A stretch of 64,000 nt of DNA from positions 20,709-84,708 of the forward strand of contig NZ_RXYK01000009.1 in NCBI RefSeq assembly GCF_003968655.1, in the 5' to 3' direction. Under the pieces are notes generated by a model. The model was given only the letters and a program-made list of their open reading frames with translations, was not told where the DNA came from and made no database searches. The DNA is from Chlorobium phaeovibrioides (lineage in GTDB: Bacteria > Bacteroidota > Chlorobiia > Chlorobiales > Chlorobiaceae). Made by a program: the position numbers and the translations under genes. Below, piece by piece: positions 30,713-39,705 of the stretch. Each line of letters starts with the position of its first letter. Position 1 is the first letter of the stretch.

Positions 30713-32396
30713 AGGAAACTGGGGTTTTCAGTATGGCACCTGTGCTTGCCGAGGTGACCATCTGGGAGTATCGGGCAAGATAGCCCTTTTTGATTTTTGG
30801 CTGAAAATCCGGAAGCGCTGCAATCCGACTGGCAATGTCTTCATCTGTCAAGTCCACCGAAATGGTTCTGCCGGGTATATCTATAGTGATGGTGTCGCCA
30901 TTCTGAAGCGCGGCAATGGGTCCTTTTTCAGCTGCTTCGGGTGAAATGTGACCGATGCAGGCTCCTCTTGAGCCTCCAGAAAACCTTCCGTCGGTAATGA
31001 GGGCAACTGAGTCGCCGAGTCCGCGGCCCATGATGACGCTGGTGGGGGAGAGCATTTCGGGCATGCCGGGGCCTCCTTTTGGTCCTTCGTAACGGATGAC
31101 GACGACATCGCCGGATTTGACCTCTCCTTCCATAATGCCTTTTATTGCATCGTCCTGGCAGTCGTACACCTTGGCCGGGCCGGTGTGCTTCATCATGGGT
31201 GCGCTGACTGCACCGGTTTTGATGACTGAGCCCTGGGGGGCAAGGTTGCCGTAGAGGACGCAGAGGCCGCCGGTTGCGGAGTAGGGGTCTTCCACGCTGC
31301 GGATGACTGAGCGGTCTTTGACTTCAGCATCTGCTATGTTTTCTCCGAGGGTGTGGCCGGTAACGGTTGGAACAGAGAGGTCAAGCAGACCCTCAACTTT
31401 GGAAAGTTCATGGAGAATGGCTGAAATGCCTCCTGCGCGGTCAACATCTTCTATATGCACGGCCATGGTTGCCGGGCTCACTTTGCAGATATACGGGGTT
31501 CGGGCTGAAAGCGCATTGAGTTCTGAAAAGTCGAAATCAAGTTCAGCCTCATTGGCTATGGCCAGAGTGTGGAGGATGGTGTTGGTGCTGCCTCCCATGG
31601 CGAAGTCGAGAGCAAAGGCGTTCAAGAGTGCTTCCCGTGAAAGGATGTCGCGCGGGCGCACATTGTTTTTGACGAGTGTGATGATCTGGCGTGAAGCTTC
31701 CCGTACCAGTTCATTGCGGCGGGGGTCGACGGCAAGAATGGTTCCGTTTCCGGGCAGGGCGAAGCCAAGTGCTTCAGACAGGCAGTTCATGGAGTTTGCC
31801 GTGAACATTCCCGAGCATGAACCGCATCCGGGGCATGCGTTCTCTTCTATGCTTTCAAGTTCCTGCTCGCTGATTTCCCCGGTGCTGTGCTGCCCGACAG
31901 CTTCAAAGACTGATATGAGGTCAACTGTTTTTCCTGACGGGGTGCATCCGGCTTTCATCGGGCCGCCGGAAACGAAGATGACCGGAATATTGATGCGAAG
32001 AGCCGCCATCATCATGCCGGGGGTGATTTTGTCGCAGTTTGGTATGCAGACAAGCCCGTCAAGACGGTGCGCTTCGGCAACGGTTTCAACGCTGTCGGCA
32101 ATCAGTTCGCGGCTGGCAAGGGAGTAGCGCATGCCGATATGACCCATGGCAATGCCGTCACAGACACCGATGGTATTGAATTCAAAGGGAACGCCGCCTG
32201 CTTTTCTGACTTCCTCTTTGGCTATTCTTCCAAGCTCCTGCAGGTGGGCATGTCCAGGAATGAGTTCATTGAAGGAGTTGCATATGCCGATGAAGGGCTT
32301 TCTGTAATCACCTTTTTCTTTGATGGTGCCCGTCGCTTTCAGGAGGCTTCGGTGAGGGGCTTTTTCAAAACCGGTTTTTATTGTGTCGGATCTCAT
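30699..32396 (-). CDS. ilvD: Dihydroxy-acid dehydratase
   Basis: A cluster-dependent dehydratase giving 2-oxoisovalerate and 2-oxo-3-methylvalerate. The 565-residue protein carries cluster cysteines in [15 protein letters not shown] and [20 protein letters not shown]. It also has [39 protein letters not shown], and C-terminal [20 protein letters not shown]. It is the first gene of the ilvD-B-N-C-leuB-A-C-D-cimA operon. The upstream 300 bp carries an inverted repeat but no recognised attenuator. Confidence 0.96.
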   Translation of the reverse strand: MRSDTIKTGFEKAPHRSLLKATGTIKEKGDYRKPFIGICNSFNELIPGHAHLQELGRIAKEEVRKAGGVPFEFNTIGVCDGIAMGHIGMRYSLASRELIADSVETVAEAHRLDGLVCIPNCDKITPGMMMAALRINIPVIFVSGGPMKAGCTPSGKTVDLISVFEAVGQHSTGEISEQELESIEENACPGCGSCSGMFTANSMNCLSEALGFALPGNGTILAVDPRRNELVREASRQIITLVKNNVRPRDILSREALLNAFALDFAMGGSTNTILHTLAIANEAELDFDFSELNALSARTPYICKVSPATMAVHIEDVDRAGGISAILHELSKVEGLLDLSVPTVTGHTLGENIADAEVKDRSVIRSVEDPYSATGGLCVLYGNLAPQGSVIKTGAVSAPMMKHTGPAKVYDCQDDAIKGIMEGEVKSGDVVVIRYEGPKGGPGMPEMLSPTSVIMGRGLGDSVALITDGRFSGGSRGACIGHISPEAAEKGPIAALQNGDTITIDIPGRTISVDLTDEDIASRIAALPDFQPKIKKGYLARYSQMVTSASTGAILKTPVSCEPK

Positions 32397-32537
32397 TGCC
32401 TGAAGTGTATCAGAGTTGAAGAGTGGAAGAGGTGGAGGTATCTGTCTGCTGCCGGCCCGTGGTCAAGAGAGCCCTGGCATGGTTATGCATGAATGGTAAG
32501 GCGAGAGTTGCGCATGGCGGCACCAATGAAATGAAAA

Positions 32538-32563
32538 ATGGGGTTTAAGTTACATCACCCCAT
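32538..32563. repeat. Inverted repeat upstream of the branched-chain operon
   Basis: Perfect 7-bp arms ATGGGGT / ACCCCAT with a 12-bp spacer, about 140 bp before ilvD and 130 bp before the divergent kinase gene. It could be an operator for either gene. The rest of this 295-bp spacer shows no gene I trust. Confidence 0.45.
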
Positions 32564-32691
32564 GCATTAATACAAATAATCGGTAATCCCGCGGGGGCGA
32601 GCTCCTCGCTGCTGTTTTTGGTGGCATCTGTTTTTTGAGTACTTTTATTGACCTGTTTTATCACAAAATGGCTGTAAAAAAAGGAAGCAGT

Positions 32692-34272
32692 ATGATGCAT
32701 GTGCAAGTACCCTCAACACAGGAGGCTCCGGCTTATCTCCTTATGTTCGGACTCATCATGGTCCTTGTTGTTCTTGCGGAACTTCTCACCAGAAAATTCC
32801 GTCTCCCCTCTCTTGTTGCCCGCAAAGTGCTTCATCTTTCTGTAGGGGTTGTGCTGTTCTTTGTTCCTTACCTTTTTAAAGAGAACTATTTCCCGTTGAT
32901 GCTGGGGGTCATGTTTCTCTTCCTGAACACTCTCAACCTCATGATGGGGTGGTTCCGTTCCCTGCTCTCCCGTCCGGTTGAGGGCGAGGAGACAGCGCCC
33001 GCTGTTCCCAGTTACGGCTCCGTTCTGTTTCCTCTTGTCTATATGCTCGGTGTTCTCCTGTTCTGGTATTCGCATCCATGGATTCTGCAGACGGCGCTTC
33101 TTGTCATGGCTGTGGGCGACTCGCTGGCAGCGCTTGTTGGCGGGGCATACGGCACTCACCGCATTGAATCGCTGACGCGGAACAGGAAAACGGTTGAGGG
33201 TTCATTGACCATGTTTTTCGTTTCATTTTTCCTTGTTGCCACTTCGCTCTTCTCTTTTCGTGATGATTTTACCGGAGGTCTTGCCGGTGAGGGCTTTACC
33301 ATGCTGCTTCTGCTTGCCTTGCTGATTGCTTTGGTGGTTACGGTTGTGGAGGCTCTTCTTTCACACGGACTCGACAATTTTTTCATTCCTGTTTCAGTTG
33401 CCTACATCCTTTACCTGCTTGAGGTGAACCATACCGTTCAGCTTGAGAATTTTCTTCTTGGCGGTCTTTTTGCTTTTCTGCTTGCTGTTTTTTCTCTGAA
33501 GGTTAAATTTCTCAACAACAGTGGAGCGGCTGCTACATTTCTGCTCGGAACCACCATTTTCGGAATTGGCGGCATAGCCTGGACGGTTCCGCTTCTTACC
33601 TTCTATCTGCTCTCGTCGGTGCTTTCAAAGCTTGGAGGCAAACGGAAGGCAAAGTTTGATCTGGTTTTTGAGAAGGGGTCCCAGAGAGATGCGGGGCAGG
33701 TGTATGCAAATGGCGGGATTGCCTGGATTCTGATGATCATTTACTCGCTGAATGGAAGTCCGGCAATTTTCTTTGCTTATCTCGGTACGCTTGCGGCCGT
33801 CCAGGCCGACACCTGGGCAACGGAGATAGGGACAATGTGGCCAAACCCGAAAGCATGGCTTGTGACAACCCTCAAGCCTGTGCCGGTAGGTACTTCAGGG
33901 GGGGTTTCAGTACCCGGAACTTCCGGAGCATTCATCGGTTCCTTGTTCATCTGCTCCAGCGCACTTGCCGTTGGTGTGCCCTGGATCCACCAGTTTGGTG
34001 TTGTTGAGTCGCTCCTGCTCATAGGGTTTTCCGGGCTTCTTGCCAGTCTTGTCGACAGCTTTTTCGGAGCCACACTTCAGGCGCAGTATTACGATCCCAT
34101 CCGGGAAAAGGTGACAGAGAGAACCCATAGTACCGCACCGGACGGATCTCAGGTTGAAAACAGGCTTCTCAAAGGCTACGCTCTTGTGAACAATGATCTT
34201 GTCAATACACTCTGTGCCCTTTCCGGATCAATGCTTGCATATTTTGTCATAAGCAGTTATCAGCTCTTTTGA
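32692..34272 (+). CDS. Phytol/prenol kinase fused to DUF92 phytyl-phosphate kinase
   Basis: A 526-residue polytopic membrane protein made of two known halves. Residues 1 to about 240 are a CTP-dependent polyprenol kinase like plant VTE5: RKVLHLSVGVVLFF, MAVGDSLAALVGGAYGTHRI and KTVEGSLTMFFVSF. From about 255 on it is a DUF92/VTE6-type domain: NNSGAAATFLLGTTIFGIGG, LSKLGGKRKAKFDLVFEKGS, RDAGQVYANGG and QADTWATEIGTMWP. In plants VTE5 phosphorylates phytol and VTE6 adds the second phosphate, giving phytyl diphosphate. A fused enzyme could recycle phytol or farnesol from (bacterio)chlorophyll. The ATG at 32692 follows AAGGAAG by about 5 bp. Confidence 0.82.
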   Translation: MMHVQVPSTQEAPAYLLMFGLIMVLVVLAELLTRKFRLPSLVARKVLHLSVGVVLFFVPYLFKENYFPLMLGVMFLFLNTLNLMMGWFRSLLSRPVEGEETAPAVPSYGSVLFPLVYMLGVLLFWYSHPWILQTALLVMAVGDSLAALVGGAYGTHRIESLTRNRKTVEGSLTMFFVSFFLVATSLFSFRDDFTGGLAGEGFTMLLLLALLIALVVTVVEALLSHGLDNFFIPVSVAYILYLLEVNHTVQLENFLLGGLFAFLLAVFSLKVKFLNNSGAAATFLLGTTIFGIGGIAWTVPLLTFYLLSSVLSKLGGKRKAKFDLVFEKGSQRDAGQVYANGGIAWILMIIYSLNGSPAIFFAYLGTLAAVQADTWATEIGTMWPNPKAWLVTTLKPVPVGTSGGVSVPGTSGAFIGSLFICSSALAVGVPWIHQFGVVESLLLIGFSGLLASLVDSFFGATLQAQYYDPIREKVTERTHSTAPDGSQVENRLLKGYALVNNDLVNTLCALSGSMLAYFVISSYQLF

Positions 34273-34300
34273 GCACAACATTTAACCATTCTTGATTCCC

Positions 34301-34963
34301 ATGTCTGATTCTCAAATCGGGATTATCGACCTGCTGTTCCAGGCGGGTCCAGTTGTTCTTTTTGTTCTTGTTGTGCTTCTGCTTTTTTCAGTTGGTTCCT
34401 GGGCCATCATTCTCTATAAGTTCGGTGCCGTGCGCAGCTCAATGAACGAGTCGAAGGCGTTTCTTGATTGTTTCTTTGAGTCGGGCAGTGCAGACCGGAT
34501 ATTCAGTGAGAGCGAAAAGTTCAGAAACGGCTCTCTCTCAAAGGTTTTTCGTGCCGCCTATATTGAAAACAGGGCAGTTGCCGCTTCGCCCGGCGCTGTT
34601 GATGACAGGCTTCGTATTGCCCGTGCGGTGAAAAGAGAGGCAAATCTTGAGGCGAAGCGACTCTCCTCTCTCGTGCCGTTTCTTGCAACAGTGGGAAATA
34701 CGGCCCCTTTCATTGGACTTTTCGGGACAGTCTGGGGAATCATGAGTGCTTTCCAGAACATCGGGCTGGTGCAGTCGGCTTCCCTGGCGGTTGTGGCTCC
34801 CGGCATTTCCGAGGCTCTTGTTGCTACGGCAGCAGGTCTTGCGGCGGCCATTCCGGCTGTTATGGGGTATAACTATTTTTCGCAGCAGATCGGCATTATT
34901 GAACGGGACCTGGAAGAGTTTGCTCCGGAGTTTGTTGCAGTCTGTCTTCATAATCAATCCTGA
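34301..34963 (+). CDS. tolQ: TolQ/ExbB-type proton channel subunit
   Basis: An inner-membrane subunit of the Tol-Pal motor that uses the proton gradient to constrict the outer membrane at division. The 220-residue protein has an N-terminal membrane helix (VVLFVLVVLLLFSVGSWAII), a cytoplasmic loop, and two C-terminal helices with the family signature TVGNTAPFIGLFGTVWGIM and LVATAAGLAAAIPAVMGYNY. ATG at 34301 is the start. The genes tolR, tolA, tolB and pal follow in order, which separates it from ExbB. Confidence 0.92.
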   Translation: MSDSQIGIIDLLFQAGPVVLFVLVVLLLFSVGSWAIILYKFGAVRSSMNESKAFLDCFFESGSADRIFSESEKFRNGSLSKVFRAAYIENRAVAASPGAVDDRLRIARAVKREANLEAKRLSSLVPFLATVGNTAPFIGLFGTVWGIMSAFQNIGLVQSASLAVVAPGISEALVATAAGLAAAIPAVMGYNYFSQQIGIIERDLEEFAPEFVAVCLHNQS

Positions 34964-34971
34964 GCGCGGCC

Positions 34972-35412
34972 ATGGCAATGATGACTTCCGGAAAAGGCAG
35001 CCTCATGAGCGACATCAATGTCACTCCGCTGGTTGATGTGATGCTGGTGCTGCTGATTATTTTCATGGTGACGGCGCCAATGATGACGCATGGTGTCAAG
35101 GTTGAAACCCCGGAGACAACCCATGAAAAACTTGATGTTGACCCGAAGGGGCTGATGATCAGTATTGACGCATCCCGGCGGGTGTTTGTGAACCAGTATG
35201 AACTTCGTGCTTCTGAAGTCCGCGAGAAGCTCCCGACATTGCTGGATGTTGGTGAAACCCGTGAGGTGTATCTCAAGGCTGACAAGAGCCTTCCCTACGG
35301 TCTGGTGATGGATGTCATGGCGCAGATCAGGGATGCGGGAATAGAAAACATCGGTATGGTGACTGAGCCCGTTTCTCTGGCAGGAAAAGACGAAAAGGGC
35401 TCTGGTTTATGA
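34972..35412 (+). CDS. tolR: TolR/ExbD-type biopolymer transport protein
   Basis: A 146-residue single-pass protein that partners TolQ. Marks are SDINVTPLVDVMLVLLIIFM with the essential membrane Asp, then a periplasmic domain with LMISIDASRRVFVN and VYLKADKSLPYGLVMDVMAQ. It follows tolQ by 8 bp and overlaps tolA by 4 bp. Confidence 0.93.
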   Translation: MAMMTSGKGSLMSDINVTPLVDVMLVLLIIFMVTAPMMTHGVKVETPETTHEKLDVDPKGLMISIDASRRVFVNQYELRASEVREKLPTLLDVGETREVYLKADKSLPYGLVMDVMAQIRDAGIENIGMVTEPVSLAGKDEKGSGL

Positions 35413-36245
35413 GAAAAAGCGGTGCTCCGGGTGGACAGGATAAAACATTCTCCTTCTGGCTTGCTGTTGCGGCGGGCATCCATGTGGTCGTGCTTTTCGG
35501 GCTTGTTGGACTTCAGTCACTCAATCGTGTGCAGAGCTTCAAGCCCCGGGTTGTCAGTGTGAGCCTGCTGTCACTTCCCGGGACGGGCGGTTCATCGGAG
35601 AAGGCGGGGAAAAAGGTGCCTGCGGCGGCGAAACCTGCGCCCCGAAAGCCAGCAGCAAAGAAGGTTCCTGAGCCTGCTCCGGCACCGGTTCCGAAGCCTA
35701 AGGCAGCCAAAAAAGTGCCGGTTGAGCCTGCGAGTAAACCAAAGCCGGTAAAGCCAAAGAAAGAGGATGCACTTGCCAGTGCTCTTGACCGGTTGAAAAA
35801 AGGGGTGGAGCAGAAAAAAAGCCCTTCTGCTGATGACAATCTCAAAAGCGCGCTTTCCCGACTCAAGGCGGGTGCGGCAACATCGGCATCGGGAACTGGA
35901 GGAGAGGCTGCGGGCACTGGTACAAAGGGTGCGGGTTCAGGCACCGGCGGATTGGCCGACCCCTATAAAGCCGCTGTTGCCGGCATCATACAGGAGAATT
36001 GGGAGTTTTCAGGTTCACTTCTTCGCAATACCAGCGGAATGGAGGTATTTGTCCGGATTCGTGTGCAGGCAAACGGGACGATAGCGCAGATAGTTTTTGA
36101 CCAAAGGTCGCCAAGTGAATATCTTAATAACTCAGTAAAGAAGGCACTGGAGAAATCCTCTCCATTGCCTCCGTTTCCGCCGGAATACGGTTCACCTCAG
36201 GAGTGGATAGGCTTTGTGTTTACTCCGTCCGGTATTGAGCAGTAA
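35409..36245 (+). CDS. tolA: TolA-like TonB-family periplasm-spanning protein
   Basis: A 278-residue protein built like TolA. The N-terminal membrane anchor is WLAVAAGIHVVVLFGLVGLQ. Residues about 60-185 form a Lys/Ala/Pro-rich spacer with PKPKAAKKVPVEPASKPKP-type repeats and a helical ASALDRLKKGV / LKSALSRLKAG pair. The C-terminal TonB/TolA domain (YKAAVAGIIQENWEF to the end) has FVRIRVQANGTIAQ and a final PPFPPEYG stretch. It links TolQR in the inner membrane to TolB-Pal. Position in the cluster favours TolA over TonB. Confidence 0.85.
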   Translation: MRKSGAPGGQDKTFSFWLAVAAGIHVVVLFGLVGLQSLNRVQSFKPRVVSVSLLSLPGTGGSSEKAGKKVPAAAKPAPRKPAAKKVPEPAPAPVPKPKAAKKVPVEPASKPKPVKPKKEDALASALDRLKKGVEQKKSPSADDNLKSALSRLKAGAATSASGTGGEAAGTGTKGAGSGTGGLADPYKAAVAGIIQENWEFSGSLLRNTSGMEVFVRIRVQANGTIAQIVFDQRSPSEYLNNSVKKALEKSSPLPPFPPEYGSPQEWIGFVFTPSGIEQ

Positions 36246-36366
36246 TTGCAGGGGTAACTGAGGATAGGTCCGGTCATCTGAATGTTCTTGTGGCTCTCGT
36301 ATTATCACTATATTTCATATATATTCTGATGATGAAGAGCTGGTTTTGATTATATGAAAATCCATA

Positions 36367-37695
36367 ATGATGCATTGTGTGGCTATGAGGTATTGCAAAG
36401 AGATTTTTTCCGGTGTTTTTCTTGTTATGGCTCTTCTCCTGTTGCCCGGGCAGGTTCAGGCAAACGGTGATGATTATATCGCCATACGAAAAGAGGGGTC
36501 GGGGAAAATAGCCCTTGTTCTCAGTAAACCGGCGGCTTCAGGAGGAAAGGAGTCTGGCTGGGCGGAGCGGTTGGATGTTGAGTCTCGTTCAGGTCTGGAT
36601 TTTACCGGTCTGTTTTCCCTGATTCCGCCTCCGTTGAATGTTGCGGGGCCGAGAGGCAGCAGCAGTCAGAGCATCAATTTCGGGGCACTGAATTCGGTGG
36701 GCGCAGAATTTTATGCCGGAGGTGCAGTGGTACAGAAATCCGGAAATGTTGTTCTCTCCATGGAGGTATACGATACTCTGGGAGGTCGTCCGATTCTCAG
36801 AAAAACCTACACGGGAAAAGAGAGCGACCTTCGTTCCATTGCCCATGCGTTCTGTGCCGATCTTGTGGAGCTGCTTACAGGCCGGCCTTCCGTGTTCGGC
36901 AGCAAGGTGGTGTTTGTGTCGAACAGAAGCGGGTTCAAGGAGATATACATGTGTGATTATGACGGTCACGGCATGCGTCAGATGACAAACACCCGCTCAC
37001 TGGCCCTGACGCCGGTTCTTTCGCCCGATGGCCAACACCTTGCCTATACTGACTATGCTTCCGGCCGTCCCCGTCTTTCCATTCTTGATCTGGCTGGCGG
37101 AAAACGCCGTTCAGTTGCCCGATCAGGCAACAGTATTGATCCCGGCTGGAGAAGCAATGCGGAGGTAGCTACAACGCTCTCTTTCCAGGGAGACCAGGAA
37201 ATTTACCTTGTACGGCCGGATGGCTCTCTGGCCCGGCGGGTCACAAACAGCCGCGGCATTGACCTTTCTCCTTCTTTTTCTCCCGATGGAAATAAAATGG
37301 CGTTTGTTTCATCACGAACTTCAGCTCCACAGATCTTCATTCTTGATCTTCAGACCGGTCAAACAAAGCGGTTGACCTATAACGGCAGTTACAACACCCA
37401 GCCTTCATGGTCGCCACAGGGAGATAAAATTGCTTACTCGACAATGGAAAAAAACGGTGAAATAAATATATTTACCATAAATACGGATGGTTCTTCGCTA
37501 CGACAGCTGACTTCGGGTTCACGGCAGAATGAGTCGCCGTCGTGGTCTCCGGGAGGGGATATGATTGTGTTTACTTCAAGCCGTCAGGGGCAGAAGAAAC
37601 TTTTTGTCATGAATGCGGCCGGTGGCGGCCAGAGGCGGCTTCTGCAGCTTGAGGGTGAGCAGATGCAGCCGTCATGGTCTTTGAGGCTCAAGTAA
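36367..37695 (+). CDS. tolB: Tol-Pal system beta-propeller protein TolB
   Basis: A periplasmic protein that binds Pal. The 442-residue precursor has a signal peptide ([20 protein letters not shown], cleavage near ANG). The N-terminal domain (about 40-170) includes [21 protein letters not shown] six-bladed propeller of repeated motifs follows: [62 protein letters not shown] and [17 protein letters not shown] second ATG at 36385 is an alternative start. The 121-bp gap after tolA may hold an extra promoter. Confidence 0.93.
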   Translation: MMHCVAMRYCKEIFSGVFLVMALLLLPGQVQANGDDYIAIRKEGSGKIALVLSKPAASGGKESGWAERLDVESRSGLDFTGLFSLIPPPLNVAGPRGSSSQSINFGALNSVGAEFYAGGAVVQKSGNVVLSMEVYDTLGGRPILRKTYTGKESDLRSIAHAFCADLVELLTGRPSVFGSKVVFVSNRSGFKEIYMCDYDGHGMRQMTNTRSLALTPVLSPDGQHLAYTDYASGRPRLSILDLAGGKRRSVARSGNSIDPGWRSNAEVATTLSFQGDQEIYLVRPDGSLARRVTNSRGIDLSPSFSPDGNKMAFVSSRTSAPQIFILDLQTGQTKRLTYNGSYNTQPSWSPQGDKIAYSTMEKNGEINIFTINTDGSSLRQLTSGSRQNESPSWSPGGDMIVFTSSRQGQKKLFVMNAAGGGQRRLLQLEGEQMQPSWSLRLK

Positions 37696-37754
37696 GAGGG
37701 TGTGATGTGCCAGTGCGGTTTTTTGCAGTGCTAACCATAAGAAAAGGGGGAAAA

Positions 37755-38213
37755 ATGAAACGATCAATGTTTTTGCTGAAAGGGCTCTGTGTGCCCGCAA
37801 TGCTGGTTCTCGGAGCGTGCGGATGCAGGACTGATGTTGTTGCGCCCGAGCCGGTACAGCCCGCTCCAGCTCCGGCTGCTGCGCCAGCTTTGGGTGATGT
37901 GTTTTATGACTTTGACCAGGCATCGATCCGCATGGATGCAGCTGAACAGCTGAGCCAGAATGCGGCATGGATGCAGGAAAAAAGCTCAAAACGCGTTGTG
38001 ATTGAGGGCCATTGCGATGAGCGGGGCACCAGTGAGTACAATATGGCGCTTGGCGAACGCAGGGCGAGCATGGCCAAGGAGTATATGGTCAATCTTGGTG
38101 TTGAGCCCGAGCGCATGACAACCGTGAGCTATGGTGAAGAACGGCCGTTTGCTGCCGGAAGCAACGAAGAGGCATGGGCGTTGAACAGGCGTGCTCATTT
38201 TGTTGAAGAATAG
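37755..38213 (+). CDS. pal: Peptidoglycan-associated lipoprotein Pal (copy 1)
   Basis: A 152-residue outer-membrane lipoprotein. A lipobox LVLGAC puts the lipidated Cys at residue 22. A Pro/Ala linker follows, then an OmpA-like domain beginning [20 protein letters not shown], with the peptidoglycan-binding motif [20 protein letters not shown] and a final NRRAHFVE. The ATG at 37755 has AAAAGGGGG about 6 bp upstream; the longer open frame starts inside tolB and is not real. A second Pal follows 74 bp downstream. Confidence 0.95.
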   Translation: MKRSMFLLKGLCVPAMLVLGACGCRTDVVAPEPVQPAPAPAAAPALGDVFYDFDQASIRMDAAEQLSQNAAWMQEKSSKRVVIEGHCDERGTSEYNMALGERRASMAKEYMVNLGVEPERMTTVSYGEERPFAAGSNEEAWALNRRAHFVEE

Positions 38214-38227
38214 TTTTGCAGTACCCG

Positions 38228-38253
38228 CAGGGGTGGCATTGATGCCGTCCCTG
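38228..38253 (+). repeat. Hairpin between the two pal genes
   Basis: A 12-bp palindrome with arms CAGGGGTGGCAT / ATGCCGTCCCTG (two G-T wobbles) and a 2-nt centre, 14 bp after the pal stop. No T-run follows. It may protect or process the 3' end of the upstream message. Confidence 0.6.
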
Positions 38254-38287
38254 TGTATTCATATCAATCAATAAACCGGACGATCCC

Positions 38288-38791
38288 ATGAAACACACTA
38301 TGAAAGGACTTTTAGCCCTCCTGCTGATGATTACTGCCGGATGCTCTTCGAAGAGCGCAGTGGCTCCAACCGACACTGCAGATACCTACACTCCTCCTGC
38401 AGCACCTCCCGCCGCAGTTGTCAGTACTCCAAGCGGATATGGTTTTGACGAGTATCAGACAGGGCCTCTCGGAGATGTGTTTTACGAATTTGACAGCTCT
38501 GAACTCAGCGCGGATGCAGAGGATCAGCTGAAGCAGAACGCTGCATGGATGGGCGCCAATGCTGCTGCGGCCACTCTTGTTGAGGGCCACTGCGATGAGC
38601 GCGGCACCTCAGAGTACAATATTGCTCTTGGTGAGCGCCGTGCCGGCAATGCAAAAGAGTACATGGTCCGCCTCGGTGTTCCTGCTGCAAGCATTGAGAC
38701 CATGAGCTATGGCGAAGAAAAGCCTTTTGCTCCCGGACATGATGAGTCGGCATGGTCGAAGAACCGTCGTGCCCACTTTGTTCTGAAGTAA
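38288..38791 (+). CDS. Peptidoglycan-associated lipoprotein Pal (copy 2)
   Basis: A 167-residue paralogue of the preceding gene. Its lipobox ITAGC puts the lipid Cys at residue 19. A linker of Thr/Pro/Ala and [12 protein letters not shown] precedes the OmpA-like domain ([50 protein letters not shown]). The linker is longer than in copy 1. Both copies keep the diaminopimelate-binding Asp and Arg of the NxxLSxxRA-type region in its Pal form. Both look functional; any division of labour is unknown. Confidence 0.92.
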   Translation: MKHTMKGLLALLLMITAGCSSKSAVAPTDTADTYTPPAAPPAAVVSTPSGYGFDEYQTGPLGDVFYEFDSSELSADAEDQLKQNAAWMGANAAAATLVEGHCDERGTSEYNIALGERRAGNAKEYMVRLGVPAASIETMSYGEEKPFAPGHDESAWSKNRRAHFVLK

Positions 38792-38830
38792 CCGAAGACC
38801 CTATTCAAACGACCTGACTGTTCTTTCTTG

Positions 38831-38861
38831 TTTGCCGCCGGCCGCTTACGCTGGCGGCAAA
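38831..38861 (+). repeat. Hairpin between pal2 and ybgF
   Basis: A perfect 9-bp stem TTTGCCGCC / GGCGGCAAA, 39 bp after pal2, with the ybgF ribosome site just beyond. Like the hairpin after copy 1 it lacks a T-run. Confidence 0.6.
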
Positions 38862-38885
38862 GGGGGAGCAGAGAGGCCAAAGCTG

Positions 38886-39695
38886 ATGATACCAATGACT
38901 GTCAAGACCAGATTTCTCGTTACCATTCCGATGATACTGCTTTCGGCCTGTGCGTCTCAAAAAGATATTGTTGTCGTTAAAGATGATCTGCAGCAGCTTA
39001 AAAACCAGTCGGAAACCATTCGAAGCCAGTCGGCAGGTTCGTATTCCGATCTTCAGAAGATGCGTGACCAGATGGGCGCACTGAAGGGTAAGCTTGGTGA
39101 AATTGAGTATCGCAACCACCAGCAGATGAGCCGCCTTGCAATGGAGGACTCTCTTCTGGTGCACAAAGCAGATGAGCTTGAAACACGGTTGCAGAATATT
39201 GAACGGTACCTGGGGATTTCTGTACCCAAGCAGCCGGTTGCCTTACCTGCGCCAGAGCCAAAGGCTGTTGCTGATTCTTCTGCAACACCTGCGGCTGCTG
39301 CAGAACCCTCGCTTTCCGCTCCTCCGGCAGCAGGAGGGTCAACGCTTTTCAATGAAGGTGCTCAGCTGTTCAGCAACGGTAGATATGCTCCTGCAAGGGA
39401 AAAATTCAGTGTGCTTCTTAAGGAGTCGCCTCAGTCGGAACTTGCAGACGATGCCCAGTTTTTCATAGCTGAAAGCTGGTTCGCTGAAAAGGTTTACGAC
39501 AAGGCTATTCTTGATTATCAGGTGGTGATTGCCAAATATACCAAAAGCAATAAACGGCCGGCAGCCCTGTTCAAACAGGCGCGAGCTTTTGAGTTGCTGG
39601 GTGATGGAGCCAATGCCAAAACCCGGTACCGTGATCTTGTTAATGTGTATCCGAAATCTCCCGAAGCCGACCTTGCACGCAAGAAAATGAACTGA
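38886..39695 (+). CDS. ybgF: Tol-Pal associated protein YbgF/CpoB
   Basis: CpoB/YbgF coordinates Tol-Pal with cell-wall synthesis at the septum. The 269-residue precursor has a lipoprotein-like signal (RFLVTIPMILLSACAS), an N-terminal coiled coil (residues about 25-105), a Pro/Ala linker, and a C-terminal TPR domain beginning TLFNEGAQLFSNGRYAPARE with FKQARAFELLGDGANAKTRY. The lipobox is unusual, because enteric CpoB is soluble in the periplasm. The ATG at 38886 follows GAGAGG; 38895 is an alternative. It ends the tol cluster, converging with rodZ. Confidence 0.85.
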   Translation: MIPMTVKTRFLVTIPMILLSACASQKDIVVVKDDLQQLKNQSETIRSQSAGSYSDLQKMRDQMGALKGKLGEIEYRNHQQMSRLAMEDSLLVHKADELETRLQNIERYLGISVPKQPVALPAPEPKAVADSSATPAAAAEPSLSAPPAAGGSTLFNEGAQLFSNGRYAPAREKFSVLLKESPQSELADDAQFFIAESWFAEKVYDKAILDYQVVIAKYTKSNKRPAALFKQARAFELLGDGANAKTRYRDLVNVYPKSPEADLARKKMN

Positions 39696-39705
39696 CGGTT
39701 GATCT

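Noticed and set aside
32483..32515. A 10-residue leader ORF (MRNSRLTIHA) upstream of ilvD
   Set aside because: It has only one Leu and one Ile codon, no ribosome-binding site and no clear terminator, so it does not look like an attenuator peptide.
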